The translations under genes and the position numbers were made by a program. A model generated the notes under the pieces. That model was given only the letters and a program-made list of their open reading frames with translations, made no database searches and was not told where the DNA came from. DNA of 47,510 bases from Beijerinckiaceae bacterium (GTDB lineage: Bacteria > Bacteroidota > Bacteroidia > Chitinophagales > Chitinophagaceae), in contig CAJCIQ010000228.1 of the NCBI GenBank assembly GCA_903970475.1, forward strand, positions 1-47,510, in the 5' to 3' direction. Below, piece by piece: positions 33,425 through 44,386 of this stretch. The first letter of the stretch is position 1. Each line of letters starts with the position of its first letter.

Positions 33425-34471
33425 ATGAGCAGCACCCTTACCCCCAAGGAGCAAGGATATTATTTCCCCGCAGAATTTGCCAAGCACAGGGCTACCTGGT
33501 TGAGCTGGCCTCATAAGGAGGCTTCCTGGCCCGGTAAAATCGCTTCTATTTACCCGAGGTACAGCGAGTTTGTGAAATACCTTGCCTTGAGTGAGGCGGT
33601 GTGCATTAATGTAGTAGACGAAGCTATGAAGGCGTCTGCTGCGAGACACCTGGAAGCGGCGGGCGTAAAGATGGAGAAGGTTACCTTCTATGTTAACCCA
33701 ACCAATGACGCATGGTGCAGGGACCATGGTCCCGCCTTTTTATTGAACCGGGAGCCTGTTAAAGGGAAGGCCATCATAGATTGGAATTATAATGCCTGGG
33801 GAGGTAAATATCCCCCTTTTGACCTGGATGACGTAATCCCAACCCTTATCGGTAAAGCCTTGAGCCTTCCGGTGTTTTATCCGGGGATCGTTATGGAGGG
33901 AGGTTCTGTTGAATTTAACGGGGCAGGAACGGTGCTGACTTCTACTTGTTGCCTGCTCAATGAAAACAGGAATCCCCAGTTGACCCAAGCAGAAATTGAA
34001 AAATACCTCTGTGACTATTATGGAATGGACCAGGTTTTATGGGTTCCTGAAGGCATAGTCGGAGATGATACGGACGGGCATATTGACGACACGATTCGTT
34101 TTGTCAATGAAGATACCGTCCTGACGGTGGTGGAAGAAAATCTCATGGACGAGAATTATTCCCTGCTCCAGGAGAACCTGAAGACCTTGGGACAAATGCG
34201 CTTTCCCCATGGAAAGCAGCTCAACATCATCGAGCTGCCCATGCCTGATCCGGTGATTTACGAAGACCAAAGGCTTCCTGCTTCCTACGCCAATTTTTAT
34301 ATCTCCAATGGGCATGTCATCGTGCCTACCTACCGTTCAGCTAAGGACGAAAAAGCCCTCCGTATTATACAGGATTGCTTTCCGACCAGGGAAGTAGTGG
34401 GCATAGATTCCACGGATATTATCTGGGGATTGGGCAGTTTTCATTGCCTGAGCCAGCAGGAACCAGCCTAA
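33425..34471 (+). CDS. aguA: Agmatine deiminase
   Basis: Peptidylarginine-deiminase-family enzyme hydrolysing agmatine to N-carbamoylputrescine and ammonia. Family blocks are present: WLSWPHKEASWPGK near the start, NDAWCRDHGPAFL (substrate-binding D and the conserved R-D-x-G-P), DTDGHIDD (active-site H and D) and the catalytic cysteine in GSFHCLSQQ (C341). Length 348 is normal. With aguB it makes putrescine; the supplier of agmatine, arginine decarboxylase, is not in the window. Confidence 0.95.
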   Translation: MSSTLTPKEQGYYFPAEFAKHRATWLSWPHKEASWPGKIASIYPRYSEFVKYLALSEAVCINVVDEAMKASAARHLEAAGVKMEKVTFYVNPTNDAWCRDHGPAFLLNREPVKGKAIIDWNYNAWGGKYPPFDLDDVIPTLIGKALSLPVFYPGIVMEGGSVEFNGAGTVLTSTCCLLNENRNPQLTQAEIEKYLCDYYGMDQVLWVPEGIVGDDTDGHIDDTIRFVNEDTVLTVVEENLMDENYSLLQENLKTLGQMRFPHGKQLNIIELPMPDPVIYEDQRLPASYANFYISNGHVIVPTYRSAKDEKALRIIQDCFPTREVVGIDSTDIIWGLGSFHCLSQQEPA

Positions 34472-34555
34472 GCCCGGGCCTGGCGTCAAGTGTTGATGAG
34501 CGTACTAACAGTTGTTAGAAATACCGTATTTTAGCAGCTAAAATATTGCTACGCC

Positions 34556-35695
34556 ATGGTATTTCAATTGTCGGAAGAGCATTTGATGATTCAGAAAGCT
34601 GCCCGGGACTTTGCACACAATGAATGTTTGCCTGGAGTTATCGAAAGGGATGACAAACAGGTATTTCCAAAAGAACAGATTAAGAAACTGGGCGAACTCG
34701 GTTTTATGGGTATGATGGTAGATCCCCAATATGGAGGATCCGGCATGGATACGGTCAGCTACGTACTGGCCATGGAGGAAATATCCAAGATTGACGCCAG
34801 TGTGAGTGTTTGTATGTCCGTCAACAACAGCCTGGTGTGCTGGGGACTGGAAAAGTTTGGGACTGAAGAACAAAAAAAGAAATACCTCACGCCGCTGGCC
34901 AAAGGAGAGGTCATAGGCGCCTTTTTGCTCAGTGAGCCGGAAGCGGGCAGTGATGCGACCTCCCAAAGGACTATAGCCGAAGATAAAGGGGATCATTATC
35001 TGGTGAGCGGCACAAAAAACTGGATCACCAATGGCTCCAGTGCCTCCATTTACCTGGTAATGGCTCAAACGCACCCGGATAAGGGAAGCCATGGTATAAA
35101 TGCGCTTATTGTTGAAAAAAGCTGGCCAGGGGTAACCGTAGCTGCTAAAGAAAATAAACTGGGTATACGGGCTTCTGATACCTGCACGATTATGTTTTCT
35201 GACGTTAAGGTCCCCAAAGAAAATAGGATCGGTGAGGATGGGTTTGGGTTTACGTTTGCCATGAAGACCCTGGCAGGGGGGCGTATTGGTATTGCTTCCC
35301 AGGCATTGGGTATAGCCTCCGGAGCTTATGAGCGTTCTGTCGCTTATTCCAAAGAAAGGAAGGCTTTTGGTACGGCCATCATGAACCACCAGATCATCGC
35401 TTTTAAGCTGGCAGACATGGCCACAAAAATTGAGGCGGCGAGATTGCTCATTTTTAAGGCCGCTTGGGAAAAGGATCATGGCATGGACTATACAGTAAGC
35501 TCCTCTATGGCCAAAGTATTTGCTTCTGAAACGGCTATGTGGGTCACCACCGAGGCCGTACAGGTCCACGGAGGGTATGGGTATGTCAAAGAATACCACG
35601 TAGAGCGATTGATGAGGGATGCCAAGATCACCCAGATCTATGAAGGAACCAGTGAGGTTCAGCGCATAGTGATCAGCCGGTCTGTACTCAGGTAG
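34556..35695 (+). CDS. Acyl-CoA dehydrogenase
   Basis: Flavoprotein oxidising acyl-CoA to enoyl-CoA, likely short- or branched-chain (379 residues). FAD-binding segments are seen in GAFLLSEPEAGSDATS and KNWITNG, and the C-terminal IYEGTSEVQRIVISR contains the catalytic glutamate (E-G-T). The closest named types are butyryl-CoA and short/branched-chain dehydrogenases, but the chain length cannot be decided here. It stands alone between aguA and an unknown gene. A promoter-like TATTTTAG lies shortly upstream. Confidence 0.93.
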   Translation: MVFQLSEEHLMIQKAARDFAHNECLPGVIERDDKQVFPKEQIKKLGELGFMGMMVDPQYGGSGMDTVSYVLAMEEISKIDASVSVCMSVNNSLVCWGLEKFGTEEQKKKYLTPLAKGEVIGAFLLSEPEAGSDATSQRTIAEDKGDHYLVSGTKNWITNGSSASIYLVMAQTHPDKGSHGINALIVEKSWPGVTVAAKENKLGIRASDTCTIMFSDVKVPKENRIGEDGFGFTFAMKTLAGGRIGIASQALGIASGAYERSVAYSKERKAFGTAIMNHQIIAFKLADMATKIEAARLLIFKAAWEKDHGMDYTVSSSMAKVFASETAMWVTTEAVQVHGGYGYVKEYHVERLMRDAKITQIYEGTSEVQRIVISRSVLR

Positions 35696-35952
35696 ATGGA
35701 CCGGTCGGCCCGCTGAAATAAGGCAAGCCTACGGTTGCATTTTCAGATTTTATTAATTAGGTTTGTTTACTACGTGTATAAACGTATAAGAGGAAGAGCC
35801 GTTTTTTATTAGTGGTTAATTGCTCAGGACTCCTGCCTTATATAGATCCGGTTGTTCTCCTTTAACCTACACCCACTTTCGTTCTACTAACCTCCTTAAA
35901 ACGATTAGCCTTTTCGGATTGTGAATGTCATAAGTATGCACCGAGGATAATT
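35696..35952. other. Non-coding region between the acyl-CoA dehydrogenase and the next gene
   Basis: About 260-300 bp depending on the next gene's start. I see no supported gene. Small symmetric elements occur (TACGT-N6-ACGTA at 35771-35786 and GACCGGTC just after the stop), none convincing as terminator or operator. Confidence 0.5.
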
Positions 35953-36465
35953 GTGCCCGGTATTAAAAATGTTTGTATGCCACCGAAAGAACTCATTATG
36001 AAGGAGACCCTGGAGCTGGGTGAACAGGGGACATTGTTGTTTTGGGATCCCATTATCCGAAGAGCTTTGACAGAACAGGCCGCCCTGCAATGGATTTGTT
36101 CGGCCAGGCCCGTTTTCGGCCGCATCTACGACATATGCCTGGTCGCCAAAGTGGGTGAAGGCTGGTATTTTACGGACCAACCTCAAACACCGGGTGCATT
36201 TGCTTATCCGGTGAACATTCGCTTTGCGCTGGAACCCGAACTGTTTTTGGATAAGGATGTGGAACCCTTGAGCGGACTACAACGAAAGGAAGACCCCATC
36301 GGTGCTTCTTTCCGGAAAAAACAAACCTTTGTTCAAAGGGTGGAGATTCCTGAAGGCAAGTTATCTCTGACGGTAAAACTGGTCTACGAAGTATTCAAAA
36401 ACGAAACCATGCAGCCCTCCGGATGTACGAATTTCAGGATCCTGCTGAGGGACTACTCCTGCTAA
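35953..36465 (+). CDS. Hypothetical protein (up to 170 residues)
   Basis: A protein I do not recognise, without signal peptide or membrane segment. It reads as a mixed alpha/beta soluble protein, with aromatic and acidic patches such as WICSARPVFGRIYDICLVAK, and conserved-looking FAYPVNIRFALEPELF. Start choices are GTG at 35953 (used here), ATG at 35977 and ATG at 35998; the last would begin MKETLELGEQG and is quite possibly the true one. Codon use resembles neighbouring genes. The yggS promoter lies just past its stop codon. Confidence 0.6.
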   Translation: MPGIKNVCMPPKELIMKETLELGEQGTLLFWDPIIRRALTEQAALQWICSARPVFGRIYDICLVAKVGEGWYFTDQPQTPGAFAYPVNIRFALEPELFLDKDVEPLSGLQRKEDPIGASFRKKQTFVQRVEIPEGKLSLTVKLVYEVFKNETMQPSGCTNFRILLRDYSC

Positions 36466-36477
36466 AGGACTAGTGGT

Positions 36478-36485
36478 TATCTTTG
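36478..36485 (+). promoter_or_regulatory. Candidate -7 promoter element of yggS
   Basis: TATCTTTG is an exact TAnnTTTG match 32 bases before the yggS ATG. The leader contains the small inverted repeat GCCCGG-GCAAAT-CCGGGC. Confidence 0.5.
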
Positions 36486-36517
36486 CGGTGCCCGGGCAAA
36501 TCCGGGCCTGCCTGTAG

Positions 36518-37198
36518 ATGCCTGTACAACTGGAAGCTTATCATACGTTATTGACGCAGTTACCTCCACAGGTGACGCTTGTGGCGGTTTCTAAGACCAA
36601 ACCTGTTTCTGACATCCTGGCCCTCTACAGGGAGGGACAAAGAGACTTTGGGGAAAACTACGTACAGGAACTGCTGGAAAAACAACCTCAACTTCCTGTT
36701 GATATCCGCTGGCATTTCATTGGGCATCTTCAATCCAATAAAGTCAAATACCTGGCTCCGTTCGTCCACCTGATTCATGGAGTGGATAGCTTCTCTTTAT
36801 TGAAGGAAATCCAAAAACAAGGCGCTAAGGCAAACCGCCGGCTCGATTGTTTGCTCCAGGTGCATATTGCTCAGGAGGAAACCAAATTCGGAATGAACGA
36901 GGCTGAAGTACTACAAACCCTGAGTCAGGCGTCTTTCACCCATGTGCGGATCAAAGGATTGATGGGTATGGGTACCAATGGCGTCGATGAACAAACGCAA
37001 CGTGCGGAGTTCGAGGGACTAAAAACCTTGTTTGACAAGTGCAGGAGCACTGAAACGGCTGCCCGGAGCACTGAAATACCCGCCCGGGATCTGGAGATAG
37101 ACACTTTATCCATGGGTATGAGTGGGGATTATCTGCTAGCTATAGCTTGTGGTTCTACCATGGTGAGGGTTGGGAGCCTGCTCTTTGGCGGCCGGTAA
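36518..37198 (+). CDS. YggS/PROSC-family PLP homeostasis protein
   Basis: Cytoplasmic pyridoxal-phosphate-binding protein (YggS, COG0325) that keeps PLP and amino-acid pools in balance and has no established catalytic activity. The PLP lysine is K26 in LVAVSKTKP; WHFIGHLQSNKVKY and IKGLMGMGT are hallmark blocks, and LSMGMSGDY with CGSTMVRVGSLLFG closes the barrel. Residues 176-190 carry two 7-residue repeats (RSTETAA, RSTEIPA) encoded by two 21-bp units at 37043-37084, in a loop before LSMGMS. Length 226 is normal despite the insert. Confidence 0.92.
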   Translation: MPVQLEAYHTLLTQLPPQVTLVAVSKTKPVSDILALYREGQRDFGENYVQELLEKQPQLPVDIRWHFIGHLQSNKVKYLAPFVHLIHGVDSFSLLKEIQKQGAKANRRLDCLLQVHIAQEETKFGMNEAEVLQTLSQASFTHVRIKGLMGMGTNGVDEQTQRAEFEGLKTLFDKCRSTETAARSTEIPARDLEIDTLSMGMSGDYLLAIACGSTMVRVGSLLFGGR

Positions 37199-37224
37199 GG
37201 CTTATCCATTTTGTTTTTTTTGCC

Positions 37225-37261
37225 CTTTTGCCTTTTTGAACAAAAAGGAGCGCGGCAAAAG
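37225..37261. repeat. Compound hairpin between yggS and the PEGA gene
   Basis: CTTTTGCC (37225-37232) pairs with GGCAAAAG (37254-37261), and inside it TTTTTG pairs with CAAAAA (37233-37246). There is a T-rich run before it but not after it, so it is not a typical terminator for yggS. Confidence 0.45.
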
Positions 37262-37293
37262 TGCTTACCTTATGCAGCCTAAAACGCTTGCAT

Positions 37294-37965
37294 ATGAAAC
37301 TACACACTTCTTTACTCACACTACTGTTTATTGCTGTTACCCTTACCGGATTTGCTTCAGAGAAAGTAACGGTAACAACCAACCCCCAGTCGGCCAGGAT
37401 ATTTGTAAACGGTATAGAGATGGGGACCGGGAAAGCCGTGGTCACCATACCCAAAAACTCCTGTGTTACGGTGCAGATCGTTATGGAAGGCTTCATCGGG
37501 GACACCAGGACCTATTGTAATAAAAAAGGGGTGACAGAACCACCCTCTTCGGACTACATACAGTTGCTGCCTGACGAGTCCTATACCTCTACCATTGAAT
37601 CAAACATAGCCAATACCGATATTCAGATCAATGTAAAGCCGGGGAAAGATAAGGAGGAGGCCTGGAAAGAGTTGGTATCTACTGTACTTGAAAAATTTGA
37701 CGTCCTCGAAAACGAAGATGAAAAGGCGGGCTACCTAAGGACTTCCTGGGTCGGAATGACCTTTAAATCCAACACCGTCAGAACCCGGTTGATCGTTAAA
37801 GAGACCTCAGATTCTCCGCTGGTTTTCCGGATCAAATTCGTCTCGGAAGATTCTGAAAAACCTGGTACGCCTTATAACGCTGACGAACAATTCAAACCCT
37901 ATAACAGGATCTTAAAAAAATACGATGGATTCATCGATGAGATGGATACGCGATTGAAAAATTAG
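37294..37965 (+). CDS. Exported PEGA-domain protein
   Basis: Exported protein of 223 residues from the ATG at 37294; the frame is open 33 bp upstream but the signal peptide (SLLTLLFIAVTLTGFA-S) is best placed from this start. After cleavage comes a PEGA-like carbohydrate or surface domain: VTTNPQSARIFVNGIEMGTG, a pattern of strands with the N-x-Q/G turn, then a lysine- and glutamate-rich helical region (about 125-223) of no known family. Function unknown; a cell-envelope role is only suggested by the export signal. Confidence 0.75.
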   Translation: MKLHTSLLTLLFIAVTLTGFASEKVTVTTNPQSARIFVNGIEMGTGKAVVTIPKNSCVTVQIVMEGFIGDTRTYCNKKGVTEPPSSDYIQLLPDESYTSTIESNIANTDIQINVKPGKDKEEAWKELVSTVLEKFDVLENEDEKAGYLRTSWVGMTFKSNTVRTRLIVKETSDSPLVFRIKFVSEDSEKPGTPYNADEQFKPYNRILKKYDGFIDEMDTRLKN

Positions 37966-37981
37966 TACCATAAGGGGCTAT

Positions 37982-38718
37982 ATGCCCCTTTATGCTCCGA
38001 TGTCTTCCGTGAAGGCATCAACCCGCAAATTACCCGGCCTGGACCATCTCCGGGCCCTGGCCATTATACTCGTTTTTTTATTTCATTACCCCCGTATTCA
38101 GGGGTCTTCAGGTTGGATAGACACTATTAGTGATTTTGGATGGACAGGTGTGGACTTGTTCTTTGTATTGAGTGGATTCCTGATATCCTCCCAATTATTT
38201 ATGAGCCTCAGGAAGACGGATAGCCTGGAGCTGAAGTCGTTTTATATCAAAAGGGCATTTCGCATACTTCCCGTATACCTTTTCATGCTGATTTTGTACT
38301 TCAGCTTTCCTTATTTACGGGAAAGAGGGGACCTAAGTCCTTGGTGGAAGTACCTGACCTTTACCCAGAACTATGGGTTGGATCTTAGCCGCTACAGTAC
38401 TTTTTCCCATGCCTGGTCCCTTTGTGTGGAGGAACAGTTCTACCTGATCTTTCCTTTAACCTTATGGGTTTTTATGCTGTCCAGAAAACGCGATTGGGCA
38501 GTATGGTTGTTGCCCATATTGTTCCTGGGGGGTATGTCCCTCAGAAGTGGGATAGCCCCTGGGTGCTCCTTTGCTGTGCAGCAGCCTCTTTACTGGTGGC
38601 CTTTGGGATGCGCCGGTTCATAGAAAAGCCCTTCCTGAAGCTTAGGGATAAGGTGCTATACAAGAAGGCCAGGGTAGTGGCCTTTGCAGAGTCGACCGTT
38701 CTTATACAAACGCACTAA
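37982..38718 (+). pseudogene. Acyltransferase-3 (OafA-like) gene, internally deleted and frameshifted
   Basis: The first frame, from ATG at 37982, matches the N-terminal half of acyltransferase-3 membrane enzymes: GLDHLRALAIILVFLFHYP, then FGWTGVDLFFVLSGFLIS and SHAWSLCVEEQFYLIFP. After LFLGGMSLR (about 38545) the frame loses similarity and ends at 38623. A different frame from about 38560 encodes the family's C-terminal end, LLVAFGMRRFIEKPFLKL, up to 38718. Family members have about 350-390 residues; here only about 190 plus about 50 are accounted for, so a stretch of the membrane domain is missing. The 3' end overlaps the convergent dehydrogenase gene by 17 bp. Confidence 0.75.
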
Positions 38719-40066
38719 ACCCTGTAATGGCCCTCCCCACGATCAGGGAATTGATCTCTTTGGTGCCTTCGTAGCTGTAAATGGCTTCCGCATCGGCTAC
38801 GAAGCGGGCAACATCATATTGAAGCAGGATACCATTCCCCCCCATGACTTCCCTGGCCCTGGAAACAATATCCCTGGTCCGGAGGGTGCAGAATACTTTG
38901 GCTATGGAGGCATGTTCATCGGTTAATTTTCCTTCATCCTGTAACTGGGAAAGCCGGAACACCATGGTTTGCATGGCAGTAAGGTTACTCAGCATTTCCA
39001 CCAAATGATTCTGAATGAGTTGGAAGGAAGCGATGGGCTTTCCGAATTGTTTGCGCTCGCGGGTATAGGCCAGGGCGCTTTCGTAGGCTCCCCTGGCGCA
39101 ACCAACGGCTTCCCAGGCTACACCTGCCCTGGTCATTTGGAGCACGCGGGCGGTATCCTTAAAGGAGTTGGCATTTTGGAGGCGGTCGGATTCCTTTATT
39201 TCACAATTGCGTAAGGTGATCAGTCCATTCTGGACGATGCGCAAAGCCATTTTGTCTTCAATCTTTTCAACATCGAATCCGGGTGTTCCCTTCCGCAATA
39301 AAAAACCTTTGACCTGGTTGTCATCCAGATCCCTGGCCCAGATAATAATCACGTCTGCAAATGTGGCGTTGCCTATCCATTTTTTCTGTCCGTTGAGCAC
39401 CCAGGTATCCCCTCTGCGTTTTGCGGTAGTGGTGAGGCCTCCCGCGGCTCCGGACCCTACTTCGGGTTCGGTCAGCCCGAAAGCGCCTATGGTTTTAAGC
39501 TTTTGCATGCCCGGTAACCATTCCTGCTTCTGGGTTTCTGATCCCAGGAGGTATATGGAACCCATGGCTAACCCGCTTTGGACCCCAAAAAAGGTGGCGA
39601 TACTGGCATCAACCCTGGCCATTTCCATGGCCAGTATGCCTTCCATTAAAAAGGGCAGGTGTGGACAACCATACCCATCATAGGTAACCCCACATATATT
39701 GAGCTCTGCCAACTGAGGGATGATCTCAAAGGGAAACTCTCCTTTCAGCCAATACCGGTTGATCAAGGGTTTGATTTGGTTTTCCATGAAAGCCCGTACC
39801 TTTAGTTGGAGTACCCTTTGTTCTTCGGTCAGGGTATGGCTCAGGTGGTAGAAATCGCCCTCAATAGGGGGCAGTTCCTTATGCTTGTGCCCAGAAGAGG
39901 CGCCTAACATCTTTACCAGGCCCTGCAACTGCGTTTCATCCATTTTGCCAACGGCTTTCATGACGGCACCCAAATCAACTTTGGAAGCCAGGTGGCTGAG
40001 CTGGTTGAAATCCACATCTTTAAACAGGTGATAGGCTTGCCTAAGCTTGGATAGGGCAGATGACAT
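38702..40066 (-). CDS. Acyl-CoA dehydrogenase with N-terminal extension
   Basis: Flavoprotein of the acyl-CoA dehydrogenase family, 454 residues, closest in appearance to the glutaryl-CoA dehydrogenase branch (for example GAFGLTEPEVGSGAAGG and SYEGTKEINSLIVGRAITG, the latter with the catalytic glutamate). About 65 residues before the usual start (SALSKLRQAYHLFKDVDFN and a helical stretch) are additional and probably form a helical domain. Substrate undecided; glutarate or related dicarboxylyl-CoA is one possibility. It is convergent with the broken acyltransferase gene. Confidence 0.9.
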   Translation of the reverse strand: MSSALSKLRQAYHLFKDVDFNQLSHLASKVDLGAVMKAVGKMDETQLQGLVKMLGASSGHKHKELPPIEGDFYHLSHTLTEEQRVLQLKVRAFMENQIKPLINRYWLKGEFPFEIIPQLAELNICGVTYDGYGCPHLPFLMEGILAMEMARVDASIATFFGVQSGLAMGSIYLLGSETQKQEWLPGMQKLKTIGAFGLTEPEVGSGAAGGLTTTAKRRGDTWVLNGQKKWIGNATFADVIIIWARDLDDNQVKGFLLRKGTPGFDVEKIEDKMALRIVQNGLITLRNCEIKESDRLQNANSFKDTARVLQMTRAGVAWEAVGCARGAYESALAYTRERKQFGKPIASFQLIQNHLVEMLSNLTAMQTMVFRLSQLQDEGKLTDEHASIAKVFCTLRTRDIVSRAREVMGGNGILLQYDVARFVADAEAIYSYEGTKEINSLIVGRAITGFSAFV

Positions 40067-40142
40067 ACATAGGAGTTTGGAGGCAAAGTAAGATTTTTTC
40101 CCAGTTTATGAATTTAGTACATTTACCCTACAAGATTTGTAG

Positions 40143-42004
<1,862 letters not shown>

Positions 42005-42031
42005 AGCTGTGACGCTGGAATTTTTTGATGA

Positions 42032-44278
42032 TCACAAAAGTAGGTGATTTTCCTGGCTCCACTTATGTATCAGGTTTTTCTCTCCCACCACCCACAGTTC
42101 ATCTGCTGGTTCCACCCTGAACTCGCCGGATGGATTCAACAACCGCACGCCATCCCGCTCCACACCGGCGACCAATCCCTTAATCCTGTACTTGATGCCC
42201 ATTTCTGAAAAACTTTGGCTGATGATGGGAGACCCTTCGGGAACATGAACCTTCTCCAATACCACGTCTGACGGCAACGCGCCGAAGGGCTCTGAGGGGC
42301 TTGTCTGGCCTGAAGACGTTGTTTCCAGGTATTTGCTGAAGGCCTTTAACTGTTCATCCGTACCGAGCAAGGAAAGGGTGTCTAACGGAAATATTCTGTC
42401 TTTCCCGGTAGGAGGGCCCGGCAAAAACCGGCTACCCCTTTTGATCAGGGCCACGTTGATCCCAAATTGCTCCCGGAGGGCTAATTCCTTTAAGGTAGAG
42501 CCGGTGATCTGGCTTTCCGCGGGAATCTCATAAGGACAGAGGTGGGCATCCCAGGGAGCGAGTGCCTCTAACTTTCGTCCTGCCTGCTCCCTTTCCCCCA
42601 GGTTATGCAGGAAACGTTTTTCCATCCGGTTGTAGAGGGATTTCAATCCACCGGAAAACAGCGTAAACATAAAGGCACAACAACCGATCGTAGTGACTAT
42701 AGCTACCCAGCTGGGGAAATATATATCCAGCAGAAAGTCGACCAGGGACAAGGTCAGCAATCCTCTGACCACATCCAGTACAATAAGGGGACCTCTGGCG
42801 GGTAGTTTGTCGGCTGGAAGTCCGCTGGGCTTGCGGAAGGCCATGGCCCAAAGGAAAGGGGACATAACCAGCAGCGTAATGCCTACGGTGATCAGGTCCG
42901 CACCCAGTTCCGGAATGCTCAGTTTCCGGTGTATGAAAGGGGATAAGAACCGGTTGGAAAGGGTGATAATTATCAGTAGTATGCTGCCCTGAATGAGCAG
43001 ATTAATAACGTAGCTCCTGAGCAATGCCTTCCACCCTGGTTTACTTCCAATGGTCTGGGCCTCATTTTCGTAACGGTTGAGGAATTTAGTCCAGGAAGCC
43101 GGCAGGCCCTTTTGCAACAGGTTGGCCAACCCGTCTCCACTGCCGATCAGATAAGGAGTGGTGAAGGTGGTCAATGCGGATACGGCTACGGCTATAGGAT
43201 AGAGAAAAGCACTGGTTACTTTTAGGTCCAGTCCCAAGGTGGCAATGATGAAGGAGAACTCTCCGATCTGCGCCAGGCTCAATCCTGTTTTGAGGGCCGT
43301 CTTCCAGGGTTGCCCCGCCAGCAAGGCGCCTCCGCCGGAAGTGAGGATTTTTCCGAGAATGGTCACCAGGGTGATGATTAATATAGGTCCCCAATGTTTG
43401 ACCAGCATTCCGGGATCTATAAGCATTCCTACCGATACAAAGAAGATGGCGCCGAACAGGTCTTTGAGCGGCAATACCAGGTGTTCAATCTTTTCTGCAT
43501 CCATGGTCTCGGCAAAGATCGATCCCATGATAAAAGCGCCCAAAGGAGCCGAAAATCCTGCCTTGGTACAAACGATCACTGTAGCCATACACAAGGCCAC
43601 GGATACAATGAGCAGGGTTTCCTGGCTCATCAGTTTTTTGGTTTTTCTCAGGAAGGTGGGAATAAGGTATATACCACCCAGAAACCAGCACAGGATAAAG
43701 AAAGCCAGTTGCAACAATGATTCCAGCAATTCTCCTCCCTTGAATTGCTTACTGACGGCCAGGGTGGACAACAAAACCAATAATAAAATGGCTACCAGGT
43801 CTTCTACGATCAATACCCCGAAAACCAAACGGGCAAATTGTTGGGTTTTGACGCCGGCTTCTTCAAAAGCGCGGATGATGATGGTGGTGGATGAGATGGA
43901 CAATATCCCACCCAGAAACAGGCTATCCATAAAGGACCAGCCAAGGGCCTTGCCCGTCACGTAACCCAATAGCAACATGCCTACCACTTCTACCAAGGCG
44001 GTAATACCGGAGGAGGGACCTACTTTGACCAGCTTTTTAAAACTGAATTCCAGGCCCAGGCTAAACATCAGGAAGATGACCCCTATTTCAGCCCAGGTAT
44101 GAATGCTTTCTGTGTCACTAACGGTAGGGAACAATGGAAAATGAGGGCTGACCAGAAAACCGGCGATCAGGTAGCCCAGGACCTGGGGCTGACGCAGCCA
44201 TTTGAACAATAGGGTGAATATGCCTGCGGCGCAGAGGATCAAAGCCAGGTCTTCAATGAGTTGGGGGAGGTGGTTCAT
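42032..44278 (-). CDS. CPA2 cation:proton antiporter with two TrkA-C domains
   Basis: Inner membrane monovalent cation:proton antiporter of the CPA2 (KefB/YbaL) family, 748 residues. Residues 1-400 form the antiporter core with about 12 helices, starting EDLALILCAAGIFTLLFKW and containing the family's FMLFSLGLEFS-like IFLMFSLGLEFSFKK. A further membrane block follows (about 420-550) and the C-terminal 200 residues contain two TrkA-C-like regulatory domains (starting about 575 and 670). The TrkA-N/RCK NAD-binding domain usual in KefB is absent. Likely K+ or Na+ export, but the ion is unresolved. Confidence 0.9.
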   Translation of the reverse strand: MNHLPQLIEDLALILCAAGIFTLLFKWLRQPQVLGYLIAGFLVSPHFPLFPTVSDTESIHTWAEIGVIFLMFSLGLEFSFKKLVKVGPSSGITALVEVVGMLLLGYVTGKALGWSFMDSLFLGGILSISSTTIIIRAFEEAGVKTQQFARLVFGVLIVEDLVAILLLVLLSTLAVSKQFKGGELLESLLQLAFFILCWFLGGIYLIPTFLRKTKKLMSQETLLIVSVALCMATVIVCTKAGFSAPLGAFIMGSIFAETMDAEKIEHLVLPLKDLFGAIFFVSVGMLIDPGMLVKHWGPILIITLVTILGKILTSGGGALLAGQPWKTALKTGLSLAQIGEFSFIIATLGLDLKVTSAFLYPIAVAVSALTTFTTPYLIGSGDGLANLLQKGLPASWTKFLNRYENEAQTIGSKPGWKALLRSYVINLLIQGSILLIIITLSNRFLSPFIHRKLSIPELGADLITVGITLLVMSPFLWAMAFRKPSGLPADKLPARGPLIVLDVVRGLLTLSLVDFLLDIYFPSWVAIVTTIGCCAFMFTLFSGGLKSLYNRMEKRFLHNLGEREQAGRKLEALAPWDAHLCPYEIPAESQITGSTLKELALREQFGINVALIKRGSRFLPGPPTGKDRIFPLDTLSLLGTDEQLKAFSKYLETTSSGQTSPSEPFGALPSDVVLEKVHVPEGSPIISQSFSEMGIKYRIKGLVAGVERDGVRLLNPSGEFRVEPADELWVVGEKNLIHKWSQENHLLL

Positions 44279-44331
44279 ATGAGAGCGCTTGGGCTAAATA
44301 TACATAAAAAAGAGTGCGGGGCGGCGCAAAA

Positions 44332-44360
44332 CAAAAAACCCGCACCATGAAGATGCGGGT
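44332..44360 (-). terminator. Rho-independent terminator of secDF
   Basis: ACCCGCA (44338-44344) pairs with TGCGGGT (44354-44360) around a 9-nt loop. On the minus strand the stem is followed by six T residues. It lies about 27 bases after the secDF stop codon. Confidence 0.88.
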
Positions 44361-44386
44361 CCGGTTTTATCTAAAAAAATGTATGC

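Noticed and set aside
34538..35599. 353-codon open frame antisense to the acyl-CoA dehydrogenase gene
   Set aside because: The sense strand encodes a clear family member over its whole length; the antisense translation has no recognisable domain and unnatural composition.
42603..42851. Short open frames inside the antiporter gene on both strands
   Set aside because: They fall within a continuous antiporter reading frame and lack initiation signals.
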